This document shows, one piece after another, positions 41,601 to 51,600 of a stretch of DNA of 64,000 bases. The DNA comes from Paenibacillus sp. UNC451MF (GTDB lineage Bacteria; Bacillota; Bacilli; Paenibacillales; NBRC-103111), in the NCBI RefSeq assembly GCF_000686845.1, contig NZ_JMLS01000001.1, positions 186,001 through 250,000 on the forward strand, in the 5' to 3' direction. Under the pieces are notes generated by a model. The model did no database searches. It was not told the DNA's origin and saw only the letters and a list, made by a program, of their open reading frames with translations. Made by a program: the position numbers and the translations under genes. The first letter of the stretch is position 1, and each line of letters begins with the position of its first letter.

Positions 41601-41649
41601 GCAGCTGTTTTTAAAGTACGGCAACGTACACTGAGGAGGGATAGCGAGG

Positions 41650-43509
41650 ATGCTGAGTCATTTCATGATGGGAAGTCTAGTTAGGTCGTTAAAAGGCCTG
41701 TTTGACGAGCTGGGAACAGCATGGGGGGAAGGGGTCAGGTTTACGCTAGAGCAGCCAGCTCAATTGGAGCATGGGGATTATTCGACTAACGTGGCGATGC
41801 AGTTGGCTAAGGTGCTGCGCAAACCGCCGATGCAAATTGCAGAGCTGTTGGTCAAGAAGCTGGAGCAGGACGGATTAATGGACCATCTCATTTATAAAAT
41901 AGAAGTGGCACCGCCCGGGTTCATCAACCTCTTTTTGGATTGGGAGCAATGGGCCAATAAATCATTCACATTGCCGGAGGTAAGCGGGGAGAAGGTTGTC
42001 ATCGAGCATACTTCGATCAATCCGAACAAATCGGCCCACATCGGACATTTAAGGAACTCATGTATTGGGGATGCCCTGGTGAAGCTGCTCAGGAGAGTGG
42101 GATATGAAGTCGAGGTTCACAATTATATTGATGATCTTGGCAACCAATTGGCGGATACGGTCGTCGGGCTGCACAATACGCAGCTTCATAAAAGCCATAC
42201 CCGCTTCGGCGATTTTTGCTGGGATGTCTATTCTCAGATCAACAAGGACTATGAGAAAAATCCGTTATTGTTGGAACAACGTACTCACGTGCTGCACGCT
42301 TTGGAGGAAGGGGATTCAAATACCGCCTGGATGGGGCTGCTGGTAGCGGAGCGGATTGTTCGCGAGCATGTGGAAGAAATGAAACAATTCGGCATCGAGT
42401 ATGACCTATTGGTTTGGGAAAGCAGCATTGTTAGGGAGGGCTTCTGGTCATCTGCTTTTGACCTGTTGAAGCAAACGCAGCTTTTCTATAAGGAAACCGA
42501 AGGAAAGCTGGCCGGTTGCTGGGTACTGAAGCAGACTCAAGACACAGAAGAAACAGAGTCTGAGCATCAAATTGATAAAGTTCTGGTTCGTTCTAATGGC
42601 ATCTTAACATATACGGCTAAGGATATTGCTTATCATCTTTGGAAATTCGGACTGCTTGACAAAAGCTTCGTCTACAAGCCGTTCGCAGATAAGCTGTGGA
42701 CGACCTCTACTGCCGGAACGGTAGCGCCTTTCGGCCAGGCGGCGATGGTAATCAATGTCATTGATCATCGGCAGCAGTACCCGCAGGCCATGGTAAAGCA
42801 GGCGCTTGAAGCGTTGGGGTTCACGGGCCAAGCAGAAAAGCTGCGCCACGTAAGCTATGGTGTCGTATCGCTTAGTCCAAATGCTGCCGCTGAGCTGCAA
42901 ATTGACACATCAGACGGGAAATCGTCTTATGCTATGTCCGGCCGTCAAGGCATCGGAATTAAAATAAGCGACTTGCTAAGTCTGATGGAGGACGTGATCG
43001 ATAGCAAGCGTTCAGATAAAGAGGGATTGTCCAGTAGGGATATTGCTGCCGCTGCCATCAGATATTATTTGCTCCGCTTCAACCTCCAGACGGAAGTTGT
43101 TTTCGATCTGCAGCAGGCAACCGAAATATCCGGCAATACCGGTGTTTACTTATTGTACTCCTATGCCCGTGCCTTCCGTGTGTTGAGCAAAGCCGAGCAG
43201 GAGCTGAATAGAATTCCGGGGGCTCCATCTTCGTTCCCGACTATGGAAAAGCAGGAATATGCTTTGATAAGACATCTGTCTCACTGGGAGGAGACTCTGT
43301 ATACGGCGAGCAAGGAGCTGGCTCCGAATATCATTTGCAGCTATGCGCATGAAATGGCTACTTTATTCAATCATTTCTATGCGGCATGCGCCATTCTTAA
43401 AGCGGAGGAGGAGAGCAGAGACTTCCGGATTTGGCTTGTATCCCGCTTTAAAGACACATTGGGCGATGCTCTTCAAGTGCTTGGCTTGCCGACTCCGAGC
43501 AGAATGTAA
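41650..43509 (+). CDS. argS: Arginyl-tRNA synthetase
   Basis: A 619-residue class I synthetase. An N-terminal Add-1 domain (about 1-105; HGDYSTNVAMQLAKVLRKPP) precedes the catalytic core with the HIGH motif in NPNKSAHIGHLRN and the following YIDDLGNQLADT, and a DALR anticodon domain (about 480-619). The wording NPNKSAHIGH differs from the usual NPTGPLHIGH, placing it in a less common bacterial subgroup; it may be a second ArgRS. The ATG at 41650 follows GGAGGG. Control is by the T-box leader, so it should be induced by arginine or tRNA-Arg charging shortage. Confidence 0.93.
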   Translation: MLSHFMMGSLVRSLKGLFDELGTAWGEGVRFTLEQPAQLEHGDYSTNVAMQLAKVLRKPPMQIAELLVKKLEQDGLMDHLIYKIEVAPPGFINLFLDWEQWANKSFTLPEVSGEKVVIEHTSINPNKSAHIGHLRNSCIGDALVKLLRRVGYEVEVHNYIDDLGNQLADTVVGLHNTQLHKSHTRFGDFCWDVYSQINKDYEKNPLLLEQRTHVLHALEEGDSNTAWMGLLVAERIVREHVEEMKQFGIEYDLLVWESSIVREGFWSSAFDLLKQTQLFYKETEGKLAGCWVLKQTQDTEETESEHQIDKVLVRSNGILTYTAKDIAYHLWKFGLLDKSFVYKPFADKLWTTSTAGTVAPFGQAAMVINVIDHRQQYPQAMVKQALEALGFTGQAEKLRHVSYGVVSLSPNAAAELQIDTSDGKSSYAMSGRQGIGIKISDLLSLMEDVIDSKRSDKEGLSSRDIAAAAIRYYLLRFNLQTEVVFDLQQATEISGNTGVYLLYSYARAFRVLSKAEQELNRIPGAPSSFPTMEKQEYALIRHLSHWEETLYTASKELAPNIICSYAHEMATLFNHFYAACAILKAEEESRDFRIWLVSRFKDTLGDALQVLGLPTPSRM

Positions 43510-43510
43510 A

Positions 43511-43530
43511 GGGGAGCCAGCGGGCTCCCC
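43511..43530. terminator. Terminator between argS and ald
   Basis: GGGGAGCC-AGC-GGGCTCCCC, a strong short hairpin followed by ATTCATTTCTT, between convergent genes. Confidence 0.72.
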
Positions 43531-43539
43531 ATTCATTTC

Positions 43540-44676
43540 TTATAACGTAAGGACAGCTTGATCGTTCAACACATCCTCAATGCTATGGAATTCGCAGCCA
43601 TGCGCCTGAGCGACCGCTTTATAGGTGACTTTTCCGTCTATCACGTTAATTCCTTTGGCCAGCTCTTTCTTCTGCAGAGAGGCTTGTCTATAGCCATGAT
43701 TAGCGATAAGCACGCCGTACGGTGTGGTCACATTAGTCAATGCGATGGTCGAAGTCCGTGCTACAGCGCCAGGCATGTTCGCTACTGCATAATGAACAAC
43801 GCCGTGCTTTTCATAAGTTGGCTGACTGTGAGTCGTGATCCGGTCAATCGTCTCAATGGACCCTCCTTGATCGATTGCAACGTCAACGATAACAGAACCT
43901 TTTTGCATCGTCTTTACCATCTCCTCTGTCACAAGACGGGGGGCACGCGCTCCTGGGATGAGTACGGCTCCGATCAGCAGGTCTGCTTGCCTGACGGCCT
44001 CTGCGATGGAATAAGGGGAGGATACTAAGGTTCTTAGCCGTCCTTGGAACTGATCGTCCAAGTGCCGCAGCCGATCGGGATTAATATCCAGCAGCGTCAC
44101 GTTTGCACCTAATCCGATTGCCATTTTGGCAGCATTGGTGCCGACAATCCCACCGCCGAGAATAACGACCTCTGCGGGTAAGACACCAGGAACTCCTCCT
44201 AGCAGAACTCCCTTACCACCTTGAGACTTCTCAAGGAAATGGGCACCGATTTGGATCGAAATGCGTCCGGCTACTTCGCTCATAGGCGTTAGCAGAGGAA
44301 GAGAGCCATTATCCAATTGGATTGTTTCATATGCAATAGCAACGATTTTATTATCTATAAGCGCCTGGGTTAGCTCCTTTTCCGGAGCAAGATGCAAATA
44401 GGTGTAAATAATCAAGCCTTTCTGGAAATATTCATATTCCTGCTTCAGCGGTTCTTTCACCTTCACTACCATATCTACGGACCATGCTTCCTTTGCGGTA
44501 GCAACGATTTTGGCTCCGTGTAAAGCATACTCCTCATCCATAAATCCGCTTCCTAGTCCGGCTCCGCTTTCGACCCACACCTCATGACCGTTTTGGATAT
44601 AGGAAATGACGCCGGCTGGTGTTACTCCGACTCTGTTCTCGTTATTTTTTAATTCCTTAGGTACTCCGATTATCAT
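43540..44676 (-). CDS. ald: Alanine dehydrogenase
   Basis: A 378-residue NAD-dependent enzyme that interconverts L-alanine and pyruvate plus ammonia. The N-terminal substrate domain starts [20 protein letters not shown]; the Rossmann segment is [20 protein letters not shown] with the adenosine-ribose Asp in LLDINPDRL. Length equals the family norm. It supports growth on alanine as carbon or nitrogen source and is often needed for normal sporulation in Bacillus. Monocistronic on the minus strand, with a ribosome site GGAGAG before the ATG at 44676. Confidence 0.96.
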   Translation of the reverse strand: MIIGVPKELKNNENRVGVTPAGVISYIQNGHEVWVESGAGLGSGFMDEEYALHGAKIVATAKEAWSVDMVVKVKEPLKQEYEYFQKGLIIYTYLHLAPEKELTQALIDNKIVAIAYETIQLDNGSLPLLTPMSEVAGRISIQIGAHFLEKSQGGKGVLLGGVPGVLPAEVVILGGGIVGTNAAKMAIGLGANVTLLDINPDRLRHLDDQFQGRLRTLVSSPYSIAEAVRQADLLIGAVLIPGARAPRLVTEEMVKTMQKGSVIVDVAIDQGGSIETIDRITTHSQPTYEKHGVVHYAVANMPGAVARTSTIALTNVTTPYGVLIANHGYRQASLQKKELAKGINVIDGKVTYKAVAQAHGCEFHSIEDVLNDQAVLTL

Positions 44677-44832
44677 ATCAATCCACTCTCCTGATTATGA
44701 ATTTCGTGTTGAGCTTTGTTATGCATACCACTGTCTTAACTATAAGACGGATTTGTAAACTAAGTATTAAATACACGTAAATAAAATGTTATTAATTGTT
44801 TTATATTGGTTTTTGTTTGTTGTTAGGGTCGA

Positions 44833-44862
44833 AAGAAAGCCCCAACGATGAGGCTTTCTTCG
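44833..44862. terminator. Terminator of the SLH-phosphodiesterase gene
   Basis: AAGAAAGCC and GGCTTTCTT flank a 10-nt loop; it lies 34 bp past the minus-strand stop. Confidence 0.75.
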
Positions 44863-44895
44863 TATGCTTAAGCTATAGGTAAACGATGGTTTGTT

Positions 44896-47800
44896 CTACT
44901 TTACGGTTTCCAGCGTCCGAAGCAGCATGGTTACGGCTTCTGCACGGCTCGCATTGTTGTCCGGAGCGAAGAGGTTGCCCGGGTAGCCCTGGATCAAGCC
45001 TTTTCGCTCCGCAAGCGCAACCGATGACGCAGCCCAAGGCTGAATTGCGTCATGATCTGCAAATGTGCTGCTTCCATCTGCTTTATCTTGCAAGTCAAGC
45101 GCTCTAATGATCATCACGATCATTTCAGCCCGGGTGATGTTCTTATCCGGCTGGAAGCTGCCGTCTTCGTAGCCTCCAACAATCCCTGATTTGGTCAGAA
45201 TAGCGACCTCTTGCTTCGCCCAGTCGCCGATACGGTCGGTATCGGTGAAGGATAGAGGGATATCTTGATCCTTTAGCTTTAAGGCGCGAACCAGCAGTAC
45301 CGCGAACTCGGCTTTTGTTACCGATTGATCAGGAAGGAACGTTCCGTTTGGATAGCCTTGAATCCATCCCAAAGAAATGGCCTGCTCAACCTTTGTTTGT
45401 GCCCAATGTCCTTCCATATCTTTTATCGGTGCTTGTTTTGTCGGTTCTGTTGGCTTGCTTGTTTCAGGTACAACAGGTTTTGTTTCAATAGGAGGTGTTA
45501 CTATAACCTCGGGCGGATTAGGAGAGGTAGAACCGCTGCTTCCACTTGAGTGCCCACTGCTTGAATTTGGACGTATTACGTTAATCGTATACAGCTTTTT
45601 GGTGCCGTCCTGAGCTTTTACCGTTACCGTTACGGTATTGCTGCCGATCATAAGATTATCACCGCCAGCTATTGTTACAGCTGCTCTAGAATCTGCAGCC
45701 TGATAAGTGACTTGAGCAACGGTTGTACTTCTAGGGACGAACAGGGTGTAGCTTAACTGCCCCGCTGTGAAGCCGGGTACCGTTTCTCCGTTTACTTTTA
45801 AATCCAGCAAATCCGTATTAGAAGAAAGCTCAGCATTTGCACGGTTGACGACAATGGTGTATTGCTTATGCCTTGCTTCGGGTCCGTTCACATCAATTTC
45901 CACTAGGTTATCGCCTACTGCAAGAGCTTCGCCGCCTGTAACGGTTACTGCCGCTCTGGAGTCTGCAAGCTTATAAGTGACTTCAGCGACTGTCGTGCTG
46001 TTAGGAACGCTCAATGTATAGCTCAGCTTATCGGCTTCAAAGCCGTCCAGCGTCTTACCATTGATCTTAAGGTCAAGCAGATCTACACTCGAAGGCCGGC
46101 TTACTTTGACGGTGCTTTCGGATTTGAAATTGCCATTCTCGGTCACAGCGGTAATCGTTGCTGTACCTTCACTCAGCCCTGTGACGAGCGCTTTCCCATC
46201 ATGTGCTTCCACGGTTGCTACCGCTGCATTGCTAGTCGTCCAGGTAACCTTTTTATTCGTTGCATTCGCAGGTACGATCGTTGCGGTAAGCTCTGTCGAT
46301 TGCCCTTCAACCAGATTCACTTGCTTGCTGCTTACTTCAATGCCTGTAACAGCAACATCGCTGCTTTCCTCTTTGGAGGCGCTAGTCAGGTTAGGAAGCG
46401 TTTCTTTACCTTGTGCATCAGCTACCATAGCCTGCTGAAGCTGCGCGCTTGCATCTCCACTGTTCGCTTCAACCTGAATCTTTACAATGGGAGCATCCGG
46501 TTGAATGGTTGTAGCGGAAGAAAGCACTATTCTAGTCGTTCCGTTAGCAGAATCATTGCGCAGAACCTTTACACCTGCTTGGGCCGGCTCAATGCTTTTA
46601 ACGGCCAGACTGCTCGTTGCAAGCTGAAGATCAATCGCTTTGGCATTGGAGGTTACTTGGTCCAAAGAAAGCTCAAACCCTTTTAATGAATGCGTTGTTG
46701 TATCGGTGACTTTAGTTAATTTCAGATTGGAAGCATTCGCATTGTTCTGATCCTTCTGAGGTACGAACATGCCGTCAATGACTTTGGAATCCCCAATAGG
46801 CTGATCGACGCCCAGCGCTGTAAGAATCGTAGCGGCCAAATCCTTTGTTGTCCCGCCTTGAAGCAACTTTTCTTTCCCCGTATCCGTTGCTACCGTTCTG
46901 CCGTTGGCTGCGAAGAAAATGGTCTTGGACAGCGGAGATTCGATGGCATGGTCAAGCGGGTTGCCGCCAAGTGTATGATCGGGATTTTCCACGCCGCCTC
47001 CGTGATCGGGAAGCAGAACAATAAGAGTATCATCGAGCAAATGGTTGTTTTGAAGAGCTTTATAGATCGTTTCAACATTCTTGTCCGTCTTCGTCCACTG
47101 CTCATAGTATTTTTTCGTATAGAATCCATACGAGTGTCCTGCATGGTCCACATCATCAAACTGGAAGAAAGCTAGAGACGTATCGTTAAATTTACCGCTG
47201 GCTGCATATTGGGCAAAAGCGGCTGCATCGGCTTCGTCGCCCAGCATGGTAGCTTCCACACCGACAGAAGGCTCGATATGGCCTTTAAAGACATTGCTCC
47301 ATGTGACGAAAGCGGCTTGCTTTGTTGCAGGCAATGCCTCCCGCAGTTTTTTAAATACCGTCGGGTAGGGGGAAGTCTCACTATAGGTGTAGTTCCCGCT
47401 TTCATAGTTCGCTATTTTATGCTTGCTGTAGTCCACCCCGGTCACCATTGACCCCCAGTTCGGTGAAGAGACGGTCGGAAGGGTCGTTTGTGCCGTGTAG
47501 CTGACGGCGCCTTTCTCAACAATGCTTCTAATCGCTGGAATGGAGAGACGACTGCCTACTTCTTCCTTGGTCGAGCTTAGAGTTTCCCAATATGGAGCTT
47601 TAGAAGTGATGGATGCCCCACCGCCGTCAATACCAATAACGACAACATGCTTATAAGGCTGATATTTTACTTTGTCGGCGATTTTTGCCAGTACATCCTC
47701 TTGATCAGCAGGCGCAAGCGCGATATCTCCAACGGTAATGTACCCGTCCTGATTCACGTCCTCGGTTTCTTTGGAATGCACTTGAACGGCTGCCAGAGGC

Positions 47801-49005
47801 TTATTTAGCGATTCTATGACAAGTGGCGTCGTTCCGTTATAAAATTGCGCATCGCTAACCTGAAACGTACCTTGTCCAGCTGCTGCCTTTGTGTTAAATG
47901 TGAGCTCGGCAACGGTGGATTTTGCGAATTCCAACGGGTTGGTCTGATTAAATACTTTTCCTCCAGTGAGCTTCAGCTTAAGATGGCCTGGTGTGGAAGC
48001 GTCGATATAGGTAGCATTCGTTACACTGGCAAATTCAAATAGATGACTGTCATAGGCAAGATCCACATCCAGCTTATCGATTCTCGTACTCATCGTCGGT
48101 GTACGCAGATCCAGATTGAAATGGAATTGTGAGCCTTGAACGGCATGCTGCGCACCAATTAAAGAGAAGGTACCATTGAACGGATCCAGCGCTACAGGAG
48201 GAGCTTGATTGTAAATGTCAGCAGCTTCCTGAGCGGTTATAGCTCTTCCTAGTATCTGAACGTCATCCAAAGTCACATCCAGGTTCGAGTCGTAATTGCC
48301 TGTACCATCATTACCGATGTTAGTATCCAGGTTGGCGTCCAAAGTCCCTGTCAGGCCTTGAATATCCATGGTGCTTGCAATGTTGTTGTAGTTGTTGCCC
48401 CTTACTTTGGTAACTGTAACGGGACTGCCATCTTTGTAAAAGTCAACGCGCCCTGTCGCACGGTCATGAGAGATGACAATATGATGCCAGCTTCCGTCAG
48501 CGACATTAGGAATGTCAGCATCCAATCGGCTTTCGCCTGCAGTCCGGTAATTCCAGCTTAGAGTGCTGTTTTTTAATACGACCGCATAGCCTGTATTTCC
48601 GCCGGTGCTCCAGTTTTTATTGGAAATGATAGCTGGGTCGGAAGTAAGGCCAGGGGACTTGATCCAGAAGGCCAAAGTAAAGTTTTTATTCGTACCCATT
48701 TGCAGAGAGGCCGGTTTACCTAGATTGACGTACTGTTTAACGGAGCTTGTTTTTTGCAGATTAATGGCATTTCCGATACGCCCGTTCACAAAAGTCGGGT
48801 TGCCGACGGCGGTAGCAGTTAACGGATTAGACGAGCTATCCGTAAAATTGTTGTCAAAAAGCATCCGTACAATGTAATCAGAGGATGCAACCGCTGCATG
48901 AGCCGTTGGAACGTAAGATTGAGGCAAGTAAGGAAGGGCAGGCGTCGTAACGGCGATAGCGGCTACAAGCGCAGACACGGCTATCTTTTTAAATTGAATG
49001 TTCAA
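44896..49005 (-). CDS. SLH-anchored phosphodiesterase/alkaline-phosphatase-superfamily surface protein
   Basis: A 1369-residue exported protein, signal peptide ending near TAHA. In order: LamG-type concanavalin domain (about 35-260), a cohesin-like beta domain (about 265-395), a calcium-binding dockerin-like DVNQDGYITVGDI, a type I phosphodiesterase domain (about 435-720; metal Asp in VIGIDGGGAS, nucleophile region LPTVSSPNWGSMVTG, FDDVDHAGHSYG, LLPDHGGGVENPDH), an anchoring beta domain, a BIG2 domain (about 885-965), two cadherin-like beta sandwiches, a Ser/Pro linker and three SLH domains that tether it to the cell wall. It probably cleaves nucleotide, lipid or teichoic-acid phosphodiesters at the surface. 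The TTG at 49005 follows TAGGAGTGA. Confidence 0.88.
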   Translation of the reverse strand: MNIQFKKIAVSALVAAIAVTTPALPYLPQSYVPTAHAAVASSDYIVRMLFDNNFTDSSSNPLTATAVGNPTFVNGRIGNAINLQKTSSVKQYVNLGKPASLQMGTNKNFTLAFWIKSPGLTSDPAIISNKNWSTGGNTGYAVVLKNSTLSWNYRTAGESRLDADIPNVADGSWHHIVISHDRATGRVDFYKDGSPVTVTKVRGNNYNNIASTMDIQGLTGTLDANLDTNIGNDGTGNYDSNLDVTLDDVQILGRAITAQEAADIYNQAPPVALDPFNGTFSLIGAQHAVQGSQFHFNLDLRTPTMSTRIDKLDVDLAYDSHLFEFASVTNATYIDASTPGHLKLKLTGGKVFNQTNPLEFAKSTVAELTFNTKAAAGQGTFQVSDAQFYNGTTPLVIESLNKPLAAVQVHSKETEDVNQDGYITVGDIALAPADQEDVLAKIADKVKYQPYKHVVVIGIDGGGASITSKAPYWETLSSTKEEVGSRLSIPAIRSIVEKGAVSYTAQTTLPTVSSPNWGSMVTGVDYSKHKIANYESGNYTYSETSPYPTVFKKLREALPATKQAAFVTWSNVFKGHIEPSVGVEATMLGDEADAAAFAQYAASGKFNDTSLAFFQFDDVDHAGHSYGFYTKKYYEQWTKTDKNVETIYKALQNNHLLDDTLIVLLPDHGGGVENPDHTLGGNPLDHAIESPLSKTIFFAANGRTVATDTGKEKLLQGGTTKDLAATILTALGVDQPIGDSKVIDGMFVPQKDQNNANASNLKLTKVTDTTTHSLKGFELSLDQVTSNAKAIDLQLATSSLAVKSIEPAQAGVKVLRNDSANGTTRIVLSSATTIQPDAPIVKIQVEANSGDASAQLQQAMVADAQGKETLPNLTSASKEESSDVAVTGIEVSSKQVNLVEGQSTELTATIVPANATNKKVTWTTSNAAVATVEAHDGKALVTGLSEGTATITAVTENGNFKSESTVKVSRPSSVDLLDLKINGKTLDGFEADKLSYTLSVPNSTTVAEVTYKLADSRAAVTVTGGEALAVGDNLVEIDVNGPEARHKQYTIVVNRANAELSSNTDLLDLKVNGETVPGFTAGQLSYTLFVPRSTTVAQVTYQAADSRAAVTIAGGDNLMIGSNTVTVTVKAQDGTKKLYTINVIRPNSSSGHSSGSSGSTSPNPPEVIVTPPIETKPVVPETSKPTEPTKQAPIKDMEGHWAQTKVEQAISLGWIQGYPNGTFLPDQSVTKAEFAVLLVRALKLKDQDIPLSFTDTDRIGDWAKQEVAILTKSGIVGGYEDGSFQPDKNITRAEMIVMIIRALDLQDKADGSSTFADHDAIQPWAASSVALAERKGLIQGYPGNLFAPDNNASRAEAVTMLLRTLETVK

Positions 49006-49136
49006 ACGATCGTCACTCCTATATATCGATATTGGATTCACAAGCTATATTCAATATAGAGGAGGTTTGTAAAAACTGTGTTAAATACACATTAAGATAT
49101 TGTTTTTTCGTTTTATATGTTTGTTTTACTTGGAAG

Positions 49137-50045
49137 TTATAAATCAAATCGCTGTCTTTTGAACTGGGATGGCGTTTGACCGGTTGCAGCCTTAAAATGG
49201 CGGCAAAAATAATGCAAGCTTGTGTACCCTGCTTTGCGGGCTGCTTTCTCGATTGTATCTTCCTCAAGTAAAAGCTTCTTGGCTCGTCTAATACGGATGG
49301 CGATCAAGTAGGATTTTGGTGACATTCCAGTAGCCGCCTTGAAGACGCCTGTAAAGTAGTTGACGTGATAGCCGCACAGCTCTGCCAAGGCCGAGGCAGT
49401 CCAATTGGTTTCCGGCTGCTTTTCAATTGCTTTCAGGGCAGGGGTAATTTTTGGCGTTAATTCGCCGTGAGATGTATGGTCAAGCTGAAGTCGGATCAAG
49501 GCAGCCAATAGGCGGACTAATAGACCGCGCAGCACAAAGTCATAACCCAGCTCCCTTGCTTCATACTCTCTCAGCATTTGCAGAAGTAGCGGTTCAGCTC
49601 CTGGGAATGAGAAAAAATGCGGGATGTTAATTGCACCATATTCCGGTACGTGGACACTATAACCAGTTGCAGGGCTGTCTAATTCACTTTTTGATGTGTA
49701 GCTGATGCCTGATAAGAGCTGTGGTAGTGACATCGGTGTAGGGGAGGGGGTGTTCCATTCGAAATGAAGGCTGTAGTAGGTAACGGGATCCTCCTCGGTT
49801 GAGAGAATTTGCGTTACGCTATCAATTCCGTAGAATGCGCACTGCCCAGGCCTTACCAGCCGTTCCTCCGAACCGATGGTCAGTTTGGCGAGACCAGATA
49901 CGACGTACACCAGATGGCAATCGGGAATGGTGCGAGGCCCCCAAAGGCGGTTCGGCCTTCCCCGGGTTAAACAAATGTAATGAACGGTTGGTTGGAGCAG
50001 AGACAGGTCGCCTAGGTCAATCCGTAGTCCACGCAAAGAAAGCAC
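49137..50045 (-). CDS. AraC-family transcriptional regulator
   Basis: A 302-residue regulator: N-terminal cupin domain (about 20-150; CHLVYVVSGLAKLTIGSEE and RPGQCAFYGID) and C-terminal AraC DNA-binding domain (about 205-300; TASALAELCGYHVNYFTGVF and TIEKAARKAGYTSLHYFCRHF). It is divergent from the sugar-binding lipoprotein and GH78 rhamnosidase genes across 285 bp and is the likely activator of both, probably sensing rhamnose or an oligosaccharide. It also lies behind the SLH-phosphodiesterase gene on the same strand. Confidence 0.92.
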   Translation of the reverse strand: MLSLRGLRIDLGDLSLLQPTVHYICLTRGRPNRLWGPRTIPDCHLVYVVSGLAKLTIGSEERLVRPGQCAFYGIDSVTQILSTEEDPVTYYSLHFEWNTPSPTPMSLPQLLSGISYTSKSELDSPATGYSVHVPEYGAINIPHFFSFPGAEPLLLQMLREYEARELGYDFVLRGLLVRLLAALIRLQLDHTSHGELTPKITPALKAIEKQPETNWTASALAELCGYHVNYFTGVFKAATGMSPKSYLIAIRIRRAKKLLLEEDTIEKAARKAGYTSLHYFCRHFKAATGQTPSQFKRQRFDL

Positions 50046-50330
50046 CTCACTTGATTGATGTTAGGGAATTAAATGATATGAGAAAAGTGCAAATAACGGT
50101 GAGATCCATGTAACGACAACCCATAATTATGCAAACTATACTGTAGTTATACAGTAATGAAAGTGCAATTATATTGCAATCCAAATTCCTAGGAGGGGTG
50201 GATGGGGGCGTTATCGGAAGAGTGAGATTGAAGTATTGAGTAAGCGTTATTAGTGAAATTTCATAGGCGAATGCATTGCAGATGCAGCAGAACTAAACAT
50301 CATGAATCTAATCCTATTAGGAGGAAAATT
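50046..50330 (+). promoter_or_regulatory. Divergent control region, araC / rhamnosidase unit
   Basis: 285 bp without a gene. It holds ACTGTA-GTTA-TACAGT (50140-50155), a perfect 6-bp inverted repeat, and several TGCAA/TTGCA half-sites around it (about 50088-50172), a pattern suited to AraC-type binding. The lipoprotein's own site TAGGAGGA is at 50318-50325. A secondary AGGAGGGG at about 50191 has no frame attached. Confidence 0.5.
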
Positions 50331-51578
50331 ATGAAGCGACTGTCGGTATCGATTGTGGTAACAATGCTTCTAGGTTCATTTATAGCGGGATGCGGTAAGG
50401 AAGCCGTACCTAAGGATGAGGGTGCTGCTGCTCCAAGCGATGCGCCTGCTCAAGTGTCTACAGAGCCGATTACGCTTAATATACTTTGGTCAGGCAGGGA
50501 GGAGGAATTTAACGACAGGGTCAACAACGAATTTGTCAAAAGCTTATTGCCTAACGTCACCTTTCAATTCTATAGTCTCGGTACCGGGATGGAAAAACTG
50601 CTCGTGTCCGGAGTCAAACTCGATGTGCTGAACATTACAACCAAAGTGTATTATGAAGCATTGAGGCTGAATTTGAATTATGACATGACCGATTTGATCC
50701 GGAGGCAGAAGTTTGATATGAACCGGTTCGTGCCGGAGCATGTGGACGCGATCAAGAAGCTGAGCAAAGACGGGAAAATGTATGCGGTTCCAGATAAGGC
50801 CAATTTTCCATACGCTTTGCATGCGATGGTGTACAACAAGGATATTTTCGATAAATTCGCGGTTCCATATCCTAAGGACAACATGACCTGGGATCAGGTG
50901 CTCGAGCTTGCCCGTCGTCTAAACCGGAGTGATAACGGGACACAGTACTACGGTATTGGACTTGGGACCTCGCAGTATATGTATGAGGCAGCCGAATTAA
51001 GCTATACGGACGCCAAGGGCAACATCGATCTATCCAACCCTTTGTTCGAGAAAATATTCAACGTTTATCAGGAAGCTTATAAAATAACAGGGAAAGAAAC
51101 ACTCGGGAATGTAGATCCGTTCACCAAGGATAAAAATGTAGCAATGTTTGCAGGTAATGTGGATAAGTTCATTCAGGAGTCGGAAAGACAAAAAGACAGC
51201 TATCCCAACTGGGACATTGTAACATTTCCGTCCTTTTCGGAGAAACCGAATAAAGTACCTCCGACGAACGGTGTCTATATGGTTGCCTCCACAAGCGAGC
51301 ACAAGGTAGAGGCTCTAAGGTTAATCGACTTGCTTCTTGCACCGGAAAATAATAAAAAAATCGAGCAGCAATTTATGAATGCGGAATTTGTGAAAAAGAA
51401 TGTAAACGCTGTCAAATCACCTAAGCAGTCGCTCTATGTTCCAGGGGAGTTCGATTCCATTGGGAACTCCATATTCAATAACATGATTAGGGCAATGAAC
51501 AAGGACAGCGTAGATATTAATACATCTCTTCGTGGCATGAAAGAGCAGATTCAAAAGCAGATGGATGAAAAGAAATAA
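50331..51578 (+). CDS. ABC sugar-binding lipoprotein without adjacent permease
   Basis: A 415-residue family 1 extracellular solute-binding lipoprotein: lipobox FIAGC, then a binding-protein fold starting ITLNILWSGREEEFN with ITTKVYYEALRLNLNYDMTD and YAVPDKANFPYALHAMVYNK, typical of oligosaccharide importers. No permease or ATPase gene is adjacent; it must share one encoded elsewhere or act as a sensor partner. The ATG at 50331 follows TAGGAGGA; 26 upstream in-frame codons are rejected. It lies 22 bp before the rhamnosidase gene and probably delivers rhamnose-containing oligosaccharides. Confidence 0.88.
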   Translation: MKRLSVSIVVTMLLGSFIAGCGKEAVPKDEGAAAPSDAPAQVSTEPITLNILWSGREEEFNDRVNNEFVKSLLPNVTFQFYSLGTGMEKLLVSGVKLDVLNITTKVYYEALRLNLNYDMTDLIRRQKFDMNRFVPEHVDAIKKLSKDGKMYAVPDKANFPYALHAMVYNKDIFDKFAVPYPKDNMTWDQVLELARRLNRSDNGTQYYGIGLGTSQYMYEAAELSYTDAKGNIDLSNPLFEKIFNVYQEAYKITGKETLGNVDPFTKDKNVAMFAGNVDKFIQESERQKDSYPNWDIVTFPSFSEKPNKVPPTNGVYMVASTSEHKVEALRLIDLLLAPENNKKIEQQFMNAEFVKKNVNAVKSPKQSLYVPGEFDSIGNSIFNNMIRAMNKDSVDINTSLRGMKEQIQKQMDEKK

Positions 51579-51600
51579 AATGAACAGGAGTGTAGTCGTT

